DNA from: an uncultured Collinsella sp. | GTDB lineage: Bacteria > Actinomycetota > Coriobacteriia > Coriobacteriales > Coriobacteriaceae | Length of the DNA stretch: 64,000 bases | Reading direction: 5' to 3' | Assembly (NCBI GenBank): GCA_900552685.1 | Contig: USAJ01000005.1 | Location: 17,570 to 81,569, forward strand | In this document: one piece after another, positions 40,679 through 48,745 of the stretch | Layout: every line of letters starts with the position of its first letter | Numbering within the stretch: position 1 is the stretch's first letter | Program-made: the position numbers and the translations under genes | Notes under the pieces: generated by a model | Told to the model about the DNA's origin: nothing | What the model saw: only the letters and a program-made list of their open reading frames with translations | The model's database searches: none

Positions 40679-41413
40679 CTACTCGTGAACCGGGAACACG
40701 CTGGCGACGGAGTGGGTCTCCTCGTCGGTGCGCGGGTCGATGTACTTGGCAGCGTTCTCCCACTGACCATAGTGGCCCATAGCGCCAGCGATGGCCTCCT
40801 CGGGGGTCTTGCCAGCCTTGACGGCGTCGGTGAACTTACCGAGGTTCAGGAACTCGAACGCGATGATCTCGTTCTTGTCGTTGAGAGCCATGCGGGTGAC
40901 GTAGCCCTGAGCGAGCTCGAGGTAACGAGCGCCCTTGGCCTTGGTGCCGAACATGGTGCCGACTTGGGAGCGAAGGCCCTTGCCGAGGTCGTCGAGGGAG
41001 GCGCCCACGGGCAGGCCGCCCTCGGAGAACGCGGTCTGGCTGCGGCCGTAAACGATCTGCAGGAAGATCTCGCGCATAGCAACGTTGATGGCGTCGCAGA
41101 CGAGGTCGGTGTTGAGGGCCTCGAGGATGGTCTTGCCGGGAAGGATCTCGGAAGCCATGGCGGCAGAGTGGGTCATGCCCGAGCAGCCGATGGTCTCAAC
41201 GAGGGCCTCCTCGATGATGCCGTCCTTGACGTTCAGCGTGAGCTTGCAGGCGCCCTGCTGAGGTGCGCACCAACCCACACCGTGCGTAAGACCGGAGATG
41301 TCGGAAATCTCCTTAGCCTGGACCCACTTGCCCTCCTCGGGGATGGGTGCGGGGCCGTGGTATGCACCCTTGGCAACGGGGCACATGTTCTCCACTTCCT
41401 GTGAGTACTGCAT
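40679..41413 (-). CDS. NifU-like iron-sulfur scaffold protein paired with GGGtGRT
   Basis: 244-aa protein with an IscU/NifU_N-like core. VGWCAPQQGACKLTLNVKDGIIEEALVETIGCSGMTHSAAMASEIL (about residues 48-95) contains Cys residues at positions corresponding to the first two cluster ligands of IscU; the third region lies near TDLVCDAINVAMREIF. A long C-terminal part (about 130-244) not found in IscU or SufU follows. ATG 41413 has AGAGAGGAG upstream. A dedicated scaffold in addition to SufU (43290) in the same genome suggests service to a specific target, perhaps the GGGtGRT protein; that is inference. Confidence 0.8.
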   Translation of the reverse strand: MQYSQEVENMCPVAKGAYHGPAPIPEEGKWVQAKEISDISGLTHGVGWCAPQQGACKLTLNVKDGIIEEALVETIGCSGMTHSAAMASEILPGKTILEALNTDLVCDAINVAMREIFLQIVYGRSQTAFSEGGLPVGASLDDLGKGLRSQVGTMFGTKAKGARYLELAQGYVTRMALNDKNEIIAFEFLNLGKFTDAVKAGKTPEEAIAGAMGHYGQWENAAKYIDPRTDEETHSVASVFPVHE

Positions 41414-41805
41414 GCCTCTCCTCTCTATCGTGTTGGCGTCCCGTCTGGGGGTCGTGGCTGGCGATTGCCGGGCGACCCTTCGAAAGGGACATGACATGCA
41501 GCCCCTATAATACCGCGAAATGCACGGAATATTCGGCGAACGGCTCAGTTTTCGTAGCGAGAAGCGCGGAACTTTCAATTGAAACGATTTAACGAGACTG
41601 TTTGCGGTTGTGCGGTCCGTTGAATGAGGTCGGTTCTGGTCAAGCTTTTGGCAAGGCTGCGTTTCCTGACCTGTGGCTATGTTGCCGTTCGCCGTCGGTT
41701 TGCCGCCTTTTACCGTCGACGGGTGCCATTTTGCGTGAATGTTTTGATGGCACGTTTCAATCGTGATGTATTGGATGGTAAGCAGATCCCGGCGAAGGGA
41801 GCGCC
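41414..41805. other. 390-bp region without a recognised gene
   Basis: Divergent spacer between the NifU-like gene and the RAYT-like gene. An 83-codon frame near 41624 has no ribosome site and an Arg/Phe-rich composition unlike a protein. No palindrome of the listed families. Confidence 0.45.
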
Positions 41806-42618
41806 GTGCAGCGCGTTTGGAAAACGATCACCGGTTTTTACCATGTTTGTGCCCGCGGTATGGGCGGGCAGTTGATCTTTGAGAGCGACGAGGACCGGTG
41901 GGAGTTTTTGGAACTGATGCGCGACTGCTGCCGCGATGCCCAGGTGACGATTGTGGCCTGGTGTCTCATGAGCGACTACGTGGATCTGGTGCTTTTGGAT
42001 TACGAGGACAAAATGAGCGCTGCTATGCAGCGGCTACTGTTGACGTATGCTCGTCGGTTCAATAAGCGTACTGGGCGCGCGGGCTGCCTATTTCGTGAGC
42101 GTTTTGAGCGCCGCTCGCTCGATACCGACTGGCAGGTGATGGAAGCTATTCGCTCCGTGTGCGCCAATCCGCAGGTGGCGGGCATTAGCCTAATCGAGCG
42201 TTATCCCTGGAGCAGCTTTGCGGAGCATCTGCGCGCTTACGACAGTGATGCGGCTGATGTCACGAGGGGATTTTCCGATCCTTCTTGCGTGCTTGAGCTT
42301 TTTGGTTCTGCCGAGGGCTTTATTGCCTATTCGCTAGCGATGTCCGGCGGCGGCGAGCCAGCGCCGTGCGATATGAAAGAGACGGAGTGGGAACGCCACG
42401 CCTTTGCCGACAAGTTGGCGAAGAGCCTCGGGGTTCCGCTCCACGGGGTTAAAGCCGCACCGCCGGCGCGGCGCGATAGTGTTGTTCTCGGATTGCACGA
42501 TGCCGGTTTTACGGTGCGCCAGATTGAGCACTATACCGGGATTGGCAAAAGTACGGTTTCTCGTATTGTGCGGACCCGCACGGGGGCGGCGATGCGGGCT
42601 GGCGGAAACGTGATGTAG
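41806..42618 (+). CDS. REP-associated tyrosine transposase (RAYT)-like protein lacking the catalytic residues, with C-terminal HTH
   Basis: 270-aa relative of Y1 (HUH) transposases of the RAYT group. The frame of the family is clear: FYHVCARGMGGQLIFESDEDRWEFL (residues 11-35), the strand AWCLMSDYVDLVLLD (51-65), FNKRTGRAGCLFRERFERR (85-103) and NPQVAGISLIERYPWSSF (121-138). The HUH motif, normally H-x-H in MPNHVHLLL, reads Y58-V59-D60, and the catalytic Tyr of RYIHLNP is Ser117. A C-terminal helix-turn-helix (about 228-262, LHDAGFTVRQIEHYTGIGKSTVSRIV) follows. It should bind hairpin DNA but not cut it. Start GTG 41806 has GAAGGGAG upstream. Confidence 0.85.
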   Translation: MQRVWKTITGFYHVCARGMGGQLIFESDEDRWEFLELMRDCCRDAQVTIVAWCLMSDYVDLVLLDYEDKMSAAMQRLLLTYARRFNKRTGRAGCLFRERFERRSLDTDWQVMEAIRSVCANPQVAGISLIERYPWSSFAEHLRAYDSDAADVTRGFSDPSCVLELFGSAEGFIAYSLAMSGGGEPAPCDMKETEWERHAFADKLAKSLGVPLHGVKAAPPARRDSVVLGLHDAGFTVRQIEHYTGIGKSTVSRIVRTRTGAAMRAGGNVM

Positions 42619-42778
42619 GGCTGCCTGTGCACCGCGGCTGGGGTCGTTCATGCGCCGCAACCTGCGTTCTAAATGCTTGGTACGCTGACTGCGCTTCTTG
42701 ATATGCATAGAACGATTGCCGTCTTGCATAAAAATACGGCTCAGTCCGGTTTCACCCGCGCCTACCCCCGTCCACACC

Positions 42779-43013
42779 GTGCAAAAAGCGGAGTTTTCAG
42801 CATCGTGGTGCTATCGGCACCGTCGTAATCTTGAAATATATGGGTCCCGAAGCCATTTATGCCTGCCGATGTGCCTCCAAAGCGCATGCTTGTGACCCCT
42901 GAGACCACTATGCTTGTTCTAAAACGATATAAAAGGGTGCCTGGAGACGTTGATTAACGCTTTCAATGCGTATACACGCAACTTGGCGTGCTGAAAACTC
43001 GCAAAAATGCACG
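42779..43013. repeat. 235-bp element with imperfect 26-bp terminal inverted repeats
   Basis: Left arm GTGCAAAAAGCGGAGTTTTC-AGCA (42779-42802) and right arm TGCTGAAAACTC-GCAAAAATGCAC (42989-43012) pair over GAGTTTTCAGCA and GTGCA, with a non-pairing 6-7 nt block between. The interior is AT-richer than the surroundings. It lies 160 bp after the RAYT-like gene. Confidence 0.65.
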
Positions 43014-43214
43014 CCGCACCCTATGGGACCCGTCTGTGGCGGGCGCGAAGCGAACCGGAGCCCAGCAGGACGGGGCATGGGGCGTTGCTTGGGGTGCCCG
43101 TGGCTCTGTCGCTAGCCGTTGGCACTGTGGAAAACGTCCGTGTTTGCGGCTGGCTGTTCGGTAAATGACAGGGCGAGCGCCGGACGCGCGAACTTTGTGT
43201 GTCCGAGGCGTTAT

Positions 43215-43247
43215 GAAAAAGCCGAGCCGCCCGTATTGGGCGGCTCG
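43215..43247 (-). terminator. suf operon terminator
   Basis: On the minus strand GCCGAGCCGCCC-AATAC-GGGCGGCTCGGC followed by TTTTTCAT. Confidence 0.85.
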
Positions 43248-43289
43248 GCAATCAAACCCTTTGATCTGGGGCATCCGCTTCTGGCTAGT

Positions 43290-43712
43290 TTACCCTTCGA
43301 GCATGCCGTCGAGGGTGCGCCAGGCTAACTCGGCGCATTTGACGCGGGCGGGCATGTGCGAGATGTCCTGGAGCTGGGCGGCCTCGTCCAGGTCTTCCAG
43401 GTCTTCCTCGGAGAGCTGCTCGCCACGGATCATGGCGAGGAAAAGCCCTGCCAGACGACGTGCTTCCTCGACCGTCTCGCCGGTGATGAGGTCGGCCATG
43501 ATATCGGCGCTGGCCTGGCTGATGGCGCAGCCGTGACCGGTAAAGGAGGCCTCCTCGATCACGTTGTTCTCGACACGCAGCTGCAGAGTGAGCTCATCGC
43601 CGCAGCTGGGGTTGATGCCGTCGTGCTCGTGCGTGGGGGCATCCATCTCGTACTTGTAGTCGGGGTGCGAGTTGTGCTCCATAAACGTGGTAGAGGTGTA
43701 CAGATTACCCAT
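43290..43712 (-). CDS. sufU: SufU-type iron-sulfur assembly protein
   Basis: 140-aa partner and scaffold of SufS, accepting its persulfide sulfur. Ligand Cys residues are visible: INPSCGDELTLQLRV (near residue 37), the EEASFTGHGCAISQASADIMADLI block (near 55-78), and VKCAELAWRTLDG near the end. The insertion between the second and third Cys, characteristic of SufU against IscU, is present. The start codon overlaps the end of sufS by 8 nt, so translation is coupled. Last gene of sufCBDSU. Confidence 0.92.
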   Translation of the reverse strand: MGNLYTSTTFMEHNSHPDYKYEMDAPTHEHDGINPSCGDELTLQLRVENNVIEEASFTGHGCAISQASADIMADLITGETVEEARRLAGLFLAMIRGEQLSEEDLEDLDEAAQLQDISHMPARVKCAELAWRTLDGMLEG

Positions 43713-45030
43713 TGAACGTGCTCCAAACGTGATGCAGGCCGGCGATGAACTTGTCGATATCGGCCTTGTCGTTGTAGAAGGCCACGCTGGCGCGGCAGCA
43801 GGCAAGGTTCTCGACGCCCAGCCAGGTGAGCAGAGGCTGCGCGCAGTGGTGACCGGCGCGGATGCAAACGCCGTCCATGTCCATGATGCTCGCGACATCG
43901 TGCGGGTGGATGCCCTTGACGTTAAAGCTGACGACGCCGTGGTGGTTGTCCCAATAGATGGAGCCGATGATCTGGACAAAGTCGAGCTGCATGAGCTCGC
44001 CCATCAGGTAGTGGACGAGTGCCTTCTCACGGGTCTGGATGTTTTCGTAGCCTACCGTGTTGACCAGGTAGTCAAGCGCCGCGCCCGTGGCGAAGATGCC
44101 GGCGGCGTCCTGCGTGCCGGCCTCGAATTTCTCGGGGACGGGCGCCCAGACGGCGTCTTGCTCGGTGACCGAGTCGATCATCTCGCCGCCGGTAAGCATG
44201 GGCGGCATGGCGTTGAGCAGGTCCATCTTGCCCCACAGCACGCCGATGCCCATGGGGCCCATAGCCTTGTGCGCGCTAAAGGCAAAGAAATCGGCTCCCA
44301 GATCGGCCACATCGACCGGCATGTGCGGCAGCGACTGCGCACCGTCGACGACCAGATAGCCGCCGTACTTGTGCACGAGCTTGCCGAGGTTCTTGACCGG
44401 ATTCTCAACGCCCAGCACGTTAGAGACCTGACCCACGGCCAAGATCTTGGTCTTGGGGCCCACCTTGGACAGAACTTCCTCGGTCGTTAGCTGGCCGGTC
44501 TTGGTGGGGTAGAGGTAGACGAGCTTGGCGCCGGTCTCGCGGCAGACCTGCTGCCACGGGATCAGGTTGGAGTGGTGCTCCATGATGGTGATGACGACCT
44601 CGTCGCCCGGCTCCAGCACCGTGGGCGCAAAGCTCTTGGCGACCAGGTTGAGCGACTCGCTCGTGTTGCGGGTGAAGACGACCTCGTTGGCCTGGGGGGC
44701 GCCGATGACATCGGCGATCTGCTGGCGCACCTTCGCGATAGCCTCGGTGGCCTCGACGGACAGCGAGTACAGGCCGCGCAGGGGGTTGGCGTTCATGCGC
44801 TGGTAGAAGTCGCGCTCGGCGTCGAGCACGCAGGCGGGGCGCTGTGCGGTAGCGGCGCTATCGAGGAAGGCGATCTCGGGGTGCTGCTGGAACAGCGGGA
44901 ACTGCGCCTTGTAGGGATTGGTCTCGATGTCGACGGTAGGCCAGCCGCGCGAGGCCTCGTCGCTGGCGTCGAGCTCCATGGGCTCGGGGGCAGTACAGGT
45001 ATCGCATTTAACGTGCTCGGTGTCGATCAT
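43705..45030 (-). CDS. sufS: Cysteine desulfurase SufS
   Basis: 441-aa PLP enzyme that removes sulfur from cysteine for cluster assembly. Family marks: FLDSAATAQRP near residue 54, TRNTSESLNLVA near 120, VITIMEHHSNLIPWQ near 145, the PLP Lys in FFAFSAHKAMGPMGIGVLW near 255, RAGHHCAQPL near 393, and the catalytic Cys in ENLACCRASVAFYN near 410. An N-terminal extension of about 40 residues with two Cys (VKCDTCTAPEP) precedes the canonical start, unusual for SufS. It overlaps sufD by 4 nt (ATGA) and sufU by 8 nt. Confidence 0.94.
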   Translation of the reverse strand: MIDTEHVKCDTCTAPEPMELDASDEASRGWPTVDIETNPYKAQFPLFQQHPEIAFLDSAATAQRPACVLDAERDFYQRMNANPLRGLYSLSVEATEAIAKVRQQIADVIGAPQANEVVFTRNTSESLNLVAKSFAPTVLEPGDEVVITIMEHHSNLIPWQQVCRETGAKLVYLYPTKTGQLTTEEVLSKVGPKTKILAVGQVSNVLGVENPVKNLGKLVHKYGGYLVVDGAQSLPHMPVDVADLGADFFAFSAHKAMGPMGIGVLWGKMDLLNAMPPMLTGGEMIDSVTEQDAVWAPVPEKFEAGTQDAAGIFATGAALDYLVNTVGYENIQTREKALVHYLMGELMQLDFVQIIGSIYWDNHHGVVSFNVKGIHPHDVASIMDMDGVCIRAGHHCAQPLLTWLGVENLACCRASVAFYNDKADIDKFIAGLHHVWSTFNG

Positions 45031-46298
45031 GCGAGCTCCTCCTCAAAGTTATCGATCAGGTTGTTGCCCAGACGGACGACGGCGGCGCGGGTGCGCTCGT
45101 CGGTCGAGGAAAGTGCGGCGTCCTCCAGCTTGGCACGGATGAACAGGTCCTCGGCGGCGTTTTGGTCAAGGCCGCGGCAGGCGAGATAGAACAGCTGCTC
45201 GTCGCGGACGTGGCCGATGGTGGCGCCGTGGTTGCCGGCGACGTCGTCCTCGTCGCAGAGGATGACGGGAACGGTCTTGTTGTCGACGCCCTTGTTGGCC
45301 AGCAGCACCGTTTCGCGCTCGGTGCCGACGGCACCCTTGCAGCCGTGCACGAGGTCGATGGTGCCGCGGTAGACCTTCTTGGACGTGCCGGTCAGCACGC
45401 CGTTGGCGTCGATCTCGCACTCGGTCTTGCGGCCGCGGTGGCGCAGCTCGTAGTTAAAATCGCGCACCTGCTCGCGGGCACCTAGGTAATCGGTATCGAT
45501 CGTTACCTTGGCGGTGTCGCCCAGAAGGTCGCCGGCAAGGCCGGTGGCGCTGGCGCCGGCACCCAGGACGGTGTGCTGCACGTTGACGCGCGCGCCCTCG
45601 TCCAGGAACAGACCGGTGTCGTCGAGTGCGATCCAGCTGTCGTCGAGCGTCTGCGTGCAGGTTACGTTGACGGTGGCGTACTCGTGAGCGCACACCCGCA
45701 GCACGGAGCCCACGACGCCCTGGCCGTTGACAGGGGAGTCTAGGGCTAGAGCGAGGTCGAGCGTTGCCTGCGGACGGGCGACGACATCGATAGCGGCGAT
45801 GGCCGCGGCGGCGTCGACACCGCTCACGCGCACACTAACAGTGGCGTACTGGTATGCGGGCACGTCGATGACGATGCGCTTGGTGGCATGGTCGGCCAGG
45901 TAGGTGTAGGCGGCCTCGCCCATGCCGGTCTCGAAGGCTTCGGCAGGGGAGAGTTCCTCTTCGAGCTTGATGGCGCCGGCCTGGTAGACGGAGGTTGCGG
46001 GCACGTCGAGCTCGGTCTCGGGCGTGATGCGGGCGCGGTCGGCGGCGTCGCCGGGGGCGGAGGCGCGGCGCTCGGGGAAGCGCTCGGCCATGGCCTCCAT
46101 GGCGGCGTTAAACGCGTCGGCCGTGCCAGCAAACTGCTCATCCAGCCCCTCGACTTCAACGGCCTCGGCGGGAGCGGCGGCAAGTTCGTTCGAAAGCTCG
46201 AGCTTGGTCTGGTTCATCTTGAGCCAACCCCAAGTGGCGGCCGGCATAGCGTTGACCTGCTCGAGCGTGGTGGCGGCGGTGTTGGTTTCCTGTTTCAT
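45027..46298 (-). CDS. sufD: SUF complex protein SufD
   Basis: 423-aa beta-helical partner of SufB in the SufBCD scaffold. The beginning MPAATWGWLKMNQTKLEL (about residues 18-35) is typical, and the right-handed beta-helix region with GATIGHVRDEQLFYLACRGLDQNAAEDLFI (about 365-395) is the conserved SufB/SufD C-terminal signature. It starts in a TAATG overlap with the sufB stop and its stop overlaps the sufS start. Confidence 0.92.
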   Translation of the reverse strand: MKQETNTAATTLEQVNAMPAATWGWLKMNQTKLELSNELAAAPAEAVEVEGLDEQFAGTADAFNAAMEAMAERFPERRASAPGDAADRARITPETELDVPATSVYQAGAIKLEEELSPAEAFETGMGEAAYTYLADHATKRIVIDVPAYQYATVSVRVSGVDAAAAIAAIDVVARPQATLDLALALDSPVNGQGVVGSVLRVCAHEYATVNVTCTQTLDDSWIALDDTGLFLDEGARVNVQHTVLGAGASATGLAGDLLGDTAKVTIDTDYLGAREQVRDFNYELRHRGRKTECEIDANGVLTGTSKKVYRGTIDLVHGCKGAVGTERETVLLANKGVDNKTVPVILCDEDDVAGNHGATIGHVRDEQLFYLACRGLDQNAAEDLFIRAKLEDAALSSTDERTRAAVVRLGNNLIDNFEEELA

Positions 46299-47710
46299 TA
46301 TCCGATCGCTCCTTCCATCTCGAGCTTGATCAGGTTGTTCATCTCAACGGCGTACTCAAGCGGTAGCTCCTTGGAGACCGGGTTGGCAAAGCCGTTGACG
46401 ATCATGGTGCGGGCCTCTTCCTCCGAGATGCCGCGGCTCATCAGGTAGAACACCTTGTCGTCGCCGATGCGACCGATGGTGGCCTCGTGGCCGATATCGA
46501 CGTTCTTGGCGCGGATGTCCATGGCGGGGATGGTGTCGGAGCGGCTCTGGTCGTCGAGCATGAGCGACTGGCAGCTCACGGTTGCCTTGGAGCCCTCGGC
46601 CTTAGGCGTGGCCACAATGGAGCTGCGGAAGGTCTGGATGCCGCCGCTCTTGGAGATGCCCTTGGTCTCGACGGTTGCCGATGTCTCGGGCGCGTTGAGC
46701 ACGACCTTGCATCCGGTGTCGAGGTTTTGGCCGGCACCGGCAAAGGTGATGCCGGTAAAGCTCGAGCGAGCGCGGCGGCCGTTGAGCACGCTCATGGGGT
46801 AGAGATAACCCACGTGGCTGCCGAAGGAGCCGCTGATCCACTCGATGTTTCCGTCCTCGTCCACGCGCGCACGCTTGGTGTTGAGGTTGTACATGTTTTT
46901 GGACCAGTTCTCGATGGTCGAGTAGCGCAGGTGCGCGCGCTTGCCCACAAAGAGCTCCACAGCGCCGGCGTGGAGGTTGGCCACGTTGTACTTGGGCGCG
47001 GAGCAACCCTCGATAAAGTGCAGGTCGGCATCGTCCTCGACAATGATGAGCGTGTGCTCAAACTGGCCGGCGCCCTTGGCGTTGAGGCGGAAGTAGCTCT
47101 GCAGCGGAAAATCGAGCTTGGTGCCCTTGGGCACGTAGACAAACGAGCCGCCCGACCACACGGCACCGTGCAGGGCTGCAAACTTGTGGTCGGTGGGCGG
47201 GATGAGCGTCATAAACTTCTCGTGGATGAGCGGCTCCCACTGCGGATCGTGCAGGGCCTCCTCGATGCCGGAGTAGACGATGCCCATCTTGGACGCCGTG
47301 TCCTGCATATTGTGGTAGACGAGCTCGGAGTCGTACTGTGCGCCGACGCCCGCCAGGTAGCTGCGTTCGGCCTCGGGAATGCCCAGGCGCTCAAAGGTGT
47401 TCTTGATGTCGTCGGGCACCGACTCCCAGTCGTGCTTTTGGTCGGTGTTGGGCTTGACGTAGGTGACGATGTTGTCCATGTCCAGGCCCTCGATGGAGGG
47501 GCCCCACGTCGGGTCGGGGAAGCGGTTGAAGATCTCGAGGGACTTTAAGCGCAGGTCGAGCATCCACTGCGGCTCGTCCTTCTTGGCGCTGATCTCGCGC
47601 ACGATGTCGGGCGTGATGCCGGCGTCGAGGCGCTCGAATCCCTCCTCGCCATAGGTGAAGTCGTAGAGGCTGTGGTCGATGTCCGCGACCTCGGTGCGGT
47701 TCTTGGTCAT
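46298..47710 (-). CDS. sufB: SUF complex protein SufB
   Basis: 470-aa core subunit of the SufBC2D cluster scaffold. WMLDLRLKSLEIFN (near residue 48), GVGAQYDSELVYHN (near 122), HGAVWSGGSFVYVPKG (near 180), the EGCSAPKYNVANLHAGAVELFV block (near 235-257) and HEATIGRIGDDKVFYLMSRGISEEEA (near 415-440) are all conserved SufB segments. The Cys in EGCSAP corresponds to the conserved Cys used in sulfur transfer within the SufB core. 12 bp downstream of sufC. Confidence 0.95.
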   Translation of the reverse strand: MTKNRTEVADIDHSLYDFTYGEEGFERLDAGITPDIVREISAKKDEPQWMLDLRLKSLEIFNRFPDPTWGPSIEGLDMDNIVTYVKPNTDQKHDWESVPDDIKNTFERLGIPEAERSYLAGVGAQYDSELVYHNMQDTASKMGIVYSGIEEALHDPQWEPLIHEKFMTLIPPTDHKFAALHGAVWSGGSFVYVPKGTKLDFPLQSYFRLNAKGAGQFEHTLIIVEDDADLHFIEGCSAPKYNVANLHAGAVELFVGKRAHLRYSTIENWSKNMYNLNTKRARVDEDGNIEWISGSFGSHVGYLYPMSVLNGRRARSSFTGITFAGAGQNLDTGCKVVLNAPETSATVETKGISKSGGIQTFRSSIVATPKAEGSKATVSCQSLMLDDQSRSDTIPAMDIRAKNVDIGHEATIGRIGDDKVFYLMSRGISEEEARTMIVNGFANPVSKELPLEYAVEMNNLIKLEMEGAIG

Positions 47711-47722
47711 TGCGTCGCCCCT

Positions 47723-48523
47723 TTACGCCTGCTGCTCGGCAGCGGCGGCCTCGGCCTGGGCGCGCTGCTCGGCGGCCTCGCGCTCGAAGGTCTCAAAACC
47801 GTTCTTGTCGATCCAAGGGATCAGCGAGGCGTCGTCCTCGCGCACGATATGGCCCTTGACCATAACGTGGACGCGGTCGACATCCAGGTGCTCCAGGATG
47901 CGCGTGTTGTGCGTGATGATGAGCATGGAGCCGTCGCAGCTCTTGCGGTAGGCATCCATGCCATGGCTGACGGTGGACAGGGCGTCGACGTCCAGGCCGG
48001 AGTCAGTTTCGTCCAGGATGGCGAGCTTGGGCTGCAGCAGCAGAAGCTGGAGCATCTCGACCTTCTTTTTCTCGCCGCCCGAGAAGCCCACGCCCAGCTC
48101 GCGGTTGAGGTAGGCGGTATCCATGTTGAGCTCGGCCGCGAGCTCCTTGACGCGATGGCGGAACTCCTTGCCCTTCATCTCCAGGCCGGGGCGGCCGGCG
48201 ATGCTGGCGCGCAAAAAGCTCGACAGCGGCACGCCCGGGATCTCGACCGGGGCCTGGAAGCTCAGGAACAGGCCGGCGCGCGAGCGTTTGTCGGTGGTGA
48301 GCTCGGTGATGTCCTGGCCGTCAAAGACGATGCGGCCGTCCTGCACGGTGTAGACGGGGTCGCCCATGACCAGGTGGCCGAGGGTGGACTTGCCGGCGCC
48401 GTTGGGTCCCATCAGCACATGGGTCTCGCCGGCGGCGACGTTGAGGTTGACGTTGTGGAGGATGGTCTTCTCGTCCACGGAGGCGGTCAGACCTTCGATG
48501 GAAAGCAGCGGATTCGCACTCAT
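47723..48523 (-). CDS. sufC: SUF ATPase SufC
   Basis: 266-aa ABC-type ATPase that powers SufBCD. Walker A GPNGAGKST at residues 39-47, Q-loop FLSFQAPVEIPGV, signature FSGGEKKK near 150, Walker B LAILDETDSGLD near 173 and the H-loop in IITHNTRIL near 205. The C-terminal tail is Ala/Glu/Gln-rich and longer than usual. ATG 48523 is preceded by GAGAGGGAC. First gene of the operon, with the Rrf2 regulator divergent 222 bp away. Confidence 0.95.
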   Translation of the reverse strand: MSANPLLSIEGLTASVDEKTILHNVNLNVAAGETHVLMGPNGAGKSTLGHLVMGDPVYTVQDGRIVFDGQDITELTTDKRSRAGLFLSFQAPVEIPGVPLSSFLRASIAGRPGLEMKGKEFRHRVKELAAELNMDTAYLNRELGVGFSGGEKKKVEMLQLLLLQPKLAILDETDSGLDVDALSTVSHGMDAYRKSCDGSMLIITHNTRILEHLDVDRVHVMVKGHIVREDDASLIPWIDKNGFETFEREAAEQRAQAEAAAAEQQA

Positions 48524-48607
48524 GCTGTCCCTCTCTGTATATGGTGTACTCATAGGTGTACTAAACCCTAGGAATCTTCTCGGAATAAAGTTACTATGGG
48601 TTCGGCG

Positions 48608-48631
48608 TTAGTCAAGGGAAAACCCGACTAA
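48608..48631. promoter_or_regulatory. Palindromic operator candidate overlapping the suf promoter
   Basis: TTAGTC-AAGGGAAAACCC-GACTAA, with an inner GGG/CCC pair. On the minus strand its edge gives TTGACT, a good -35, with a weak TAACTT 16 bp further. A regulator bound here would block the suf promoter; the divergent Rrf2 protein is the obvious candidate. Confidence 0.5.
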
Positions 48632-48696
48632 TCCACTCGACTTTTTAGATGTGGGACATAATAATCAGGTTTGTTTGCCCCGCGTGCATAAGATTT

Positions 48697-48724
48697 GGGA
48701 CAAATAGGCCTGGTATTTTGTCCC
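48697..48724. promoter_or_regulatory. Second palindrome in the suf/Rrf2 intergenic region
   Basis: GGGACAAATA and TATTTTGTCCC, 28 bp in total, ending 21 bp before the Rrf2 start. It could be an autoregulatory operator; its GGGAC motif also links it to the palindrome families of this window. Confidence 0.45.
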
Positions 48725-48745
48725 GGCAACGATGAGAGGGTAGGT

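Larger units (their letters stand above)
42619..43289. other. 670-bp non-coding region with an inverted-repeat element
   Basis: Contains the 235-bp element 42779-43013 and the suf operon terminator (43215-43247). The GC-rich stretch 43014-43210 codes for nothing I recognise; I compared it by eye with SRP RNA, RNase P and tmRNA core motifs and found no match. It may be a decayed gene or an unknown RNA. Confidence 0.5.

Noticed and set aside
39635..41404. Plus-strand open frame of 589 codons across the GGGtGRT and NifU-like genes
   Set aside because: It spans two real genes and their spacer on the other strand; low-complexity Gly/Val/Asp/Leu product.
41624..41875. 83-codon plus-strand frame before the RAYT-like gene
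   Set aside because: No ribosome site, overlaps the start of the RAYT-like gene in another frame, composition unlike a protein.
43014..43210. SRP RNA, RNase P RNA or tmRNA
   Set aside because: None of the invariant core motifs (GGAAG..AGCAG, GAGGAAAGTC, tRNA-like ends) is present on either strand.
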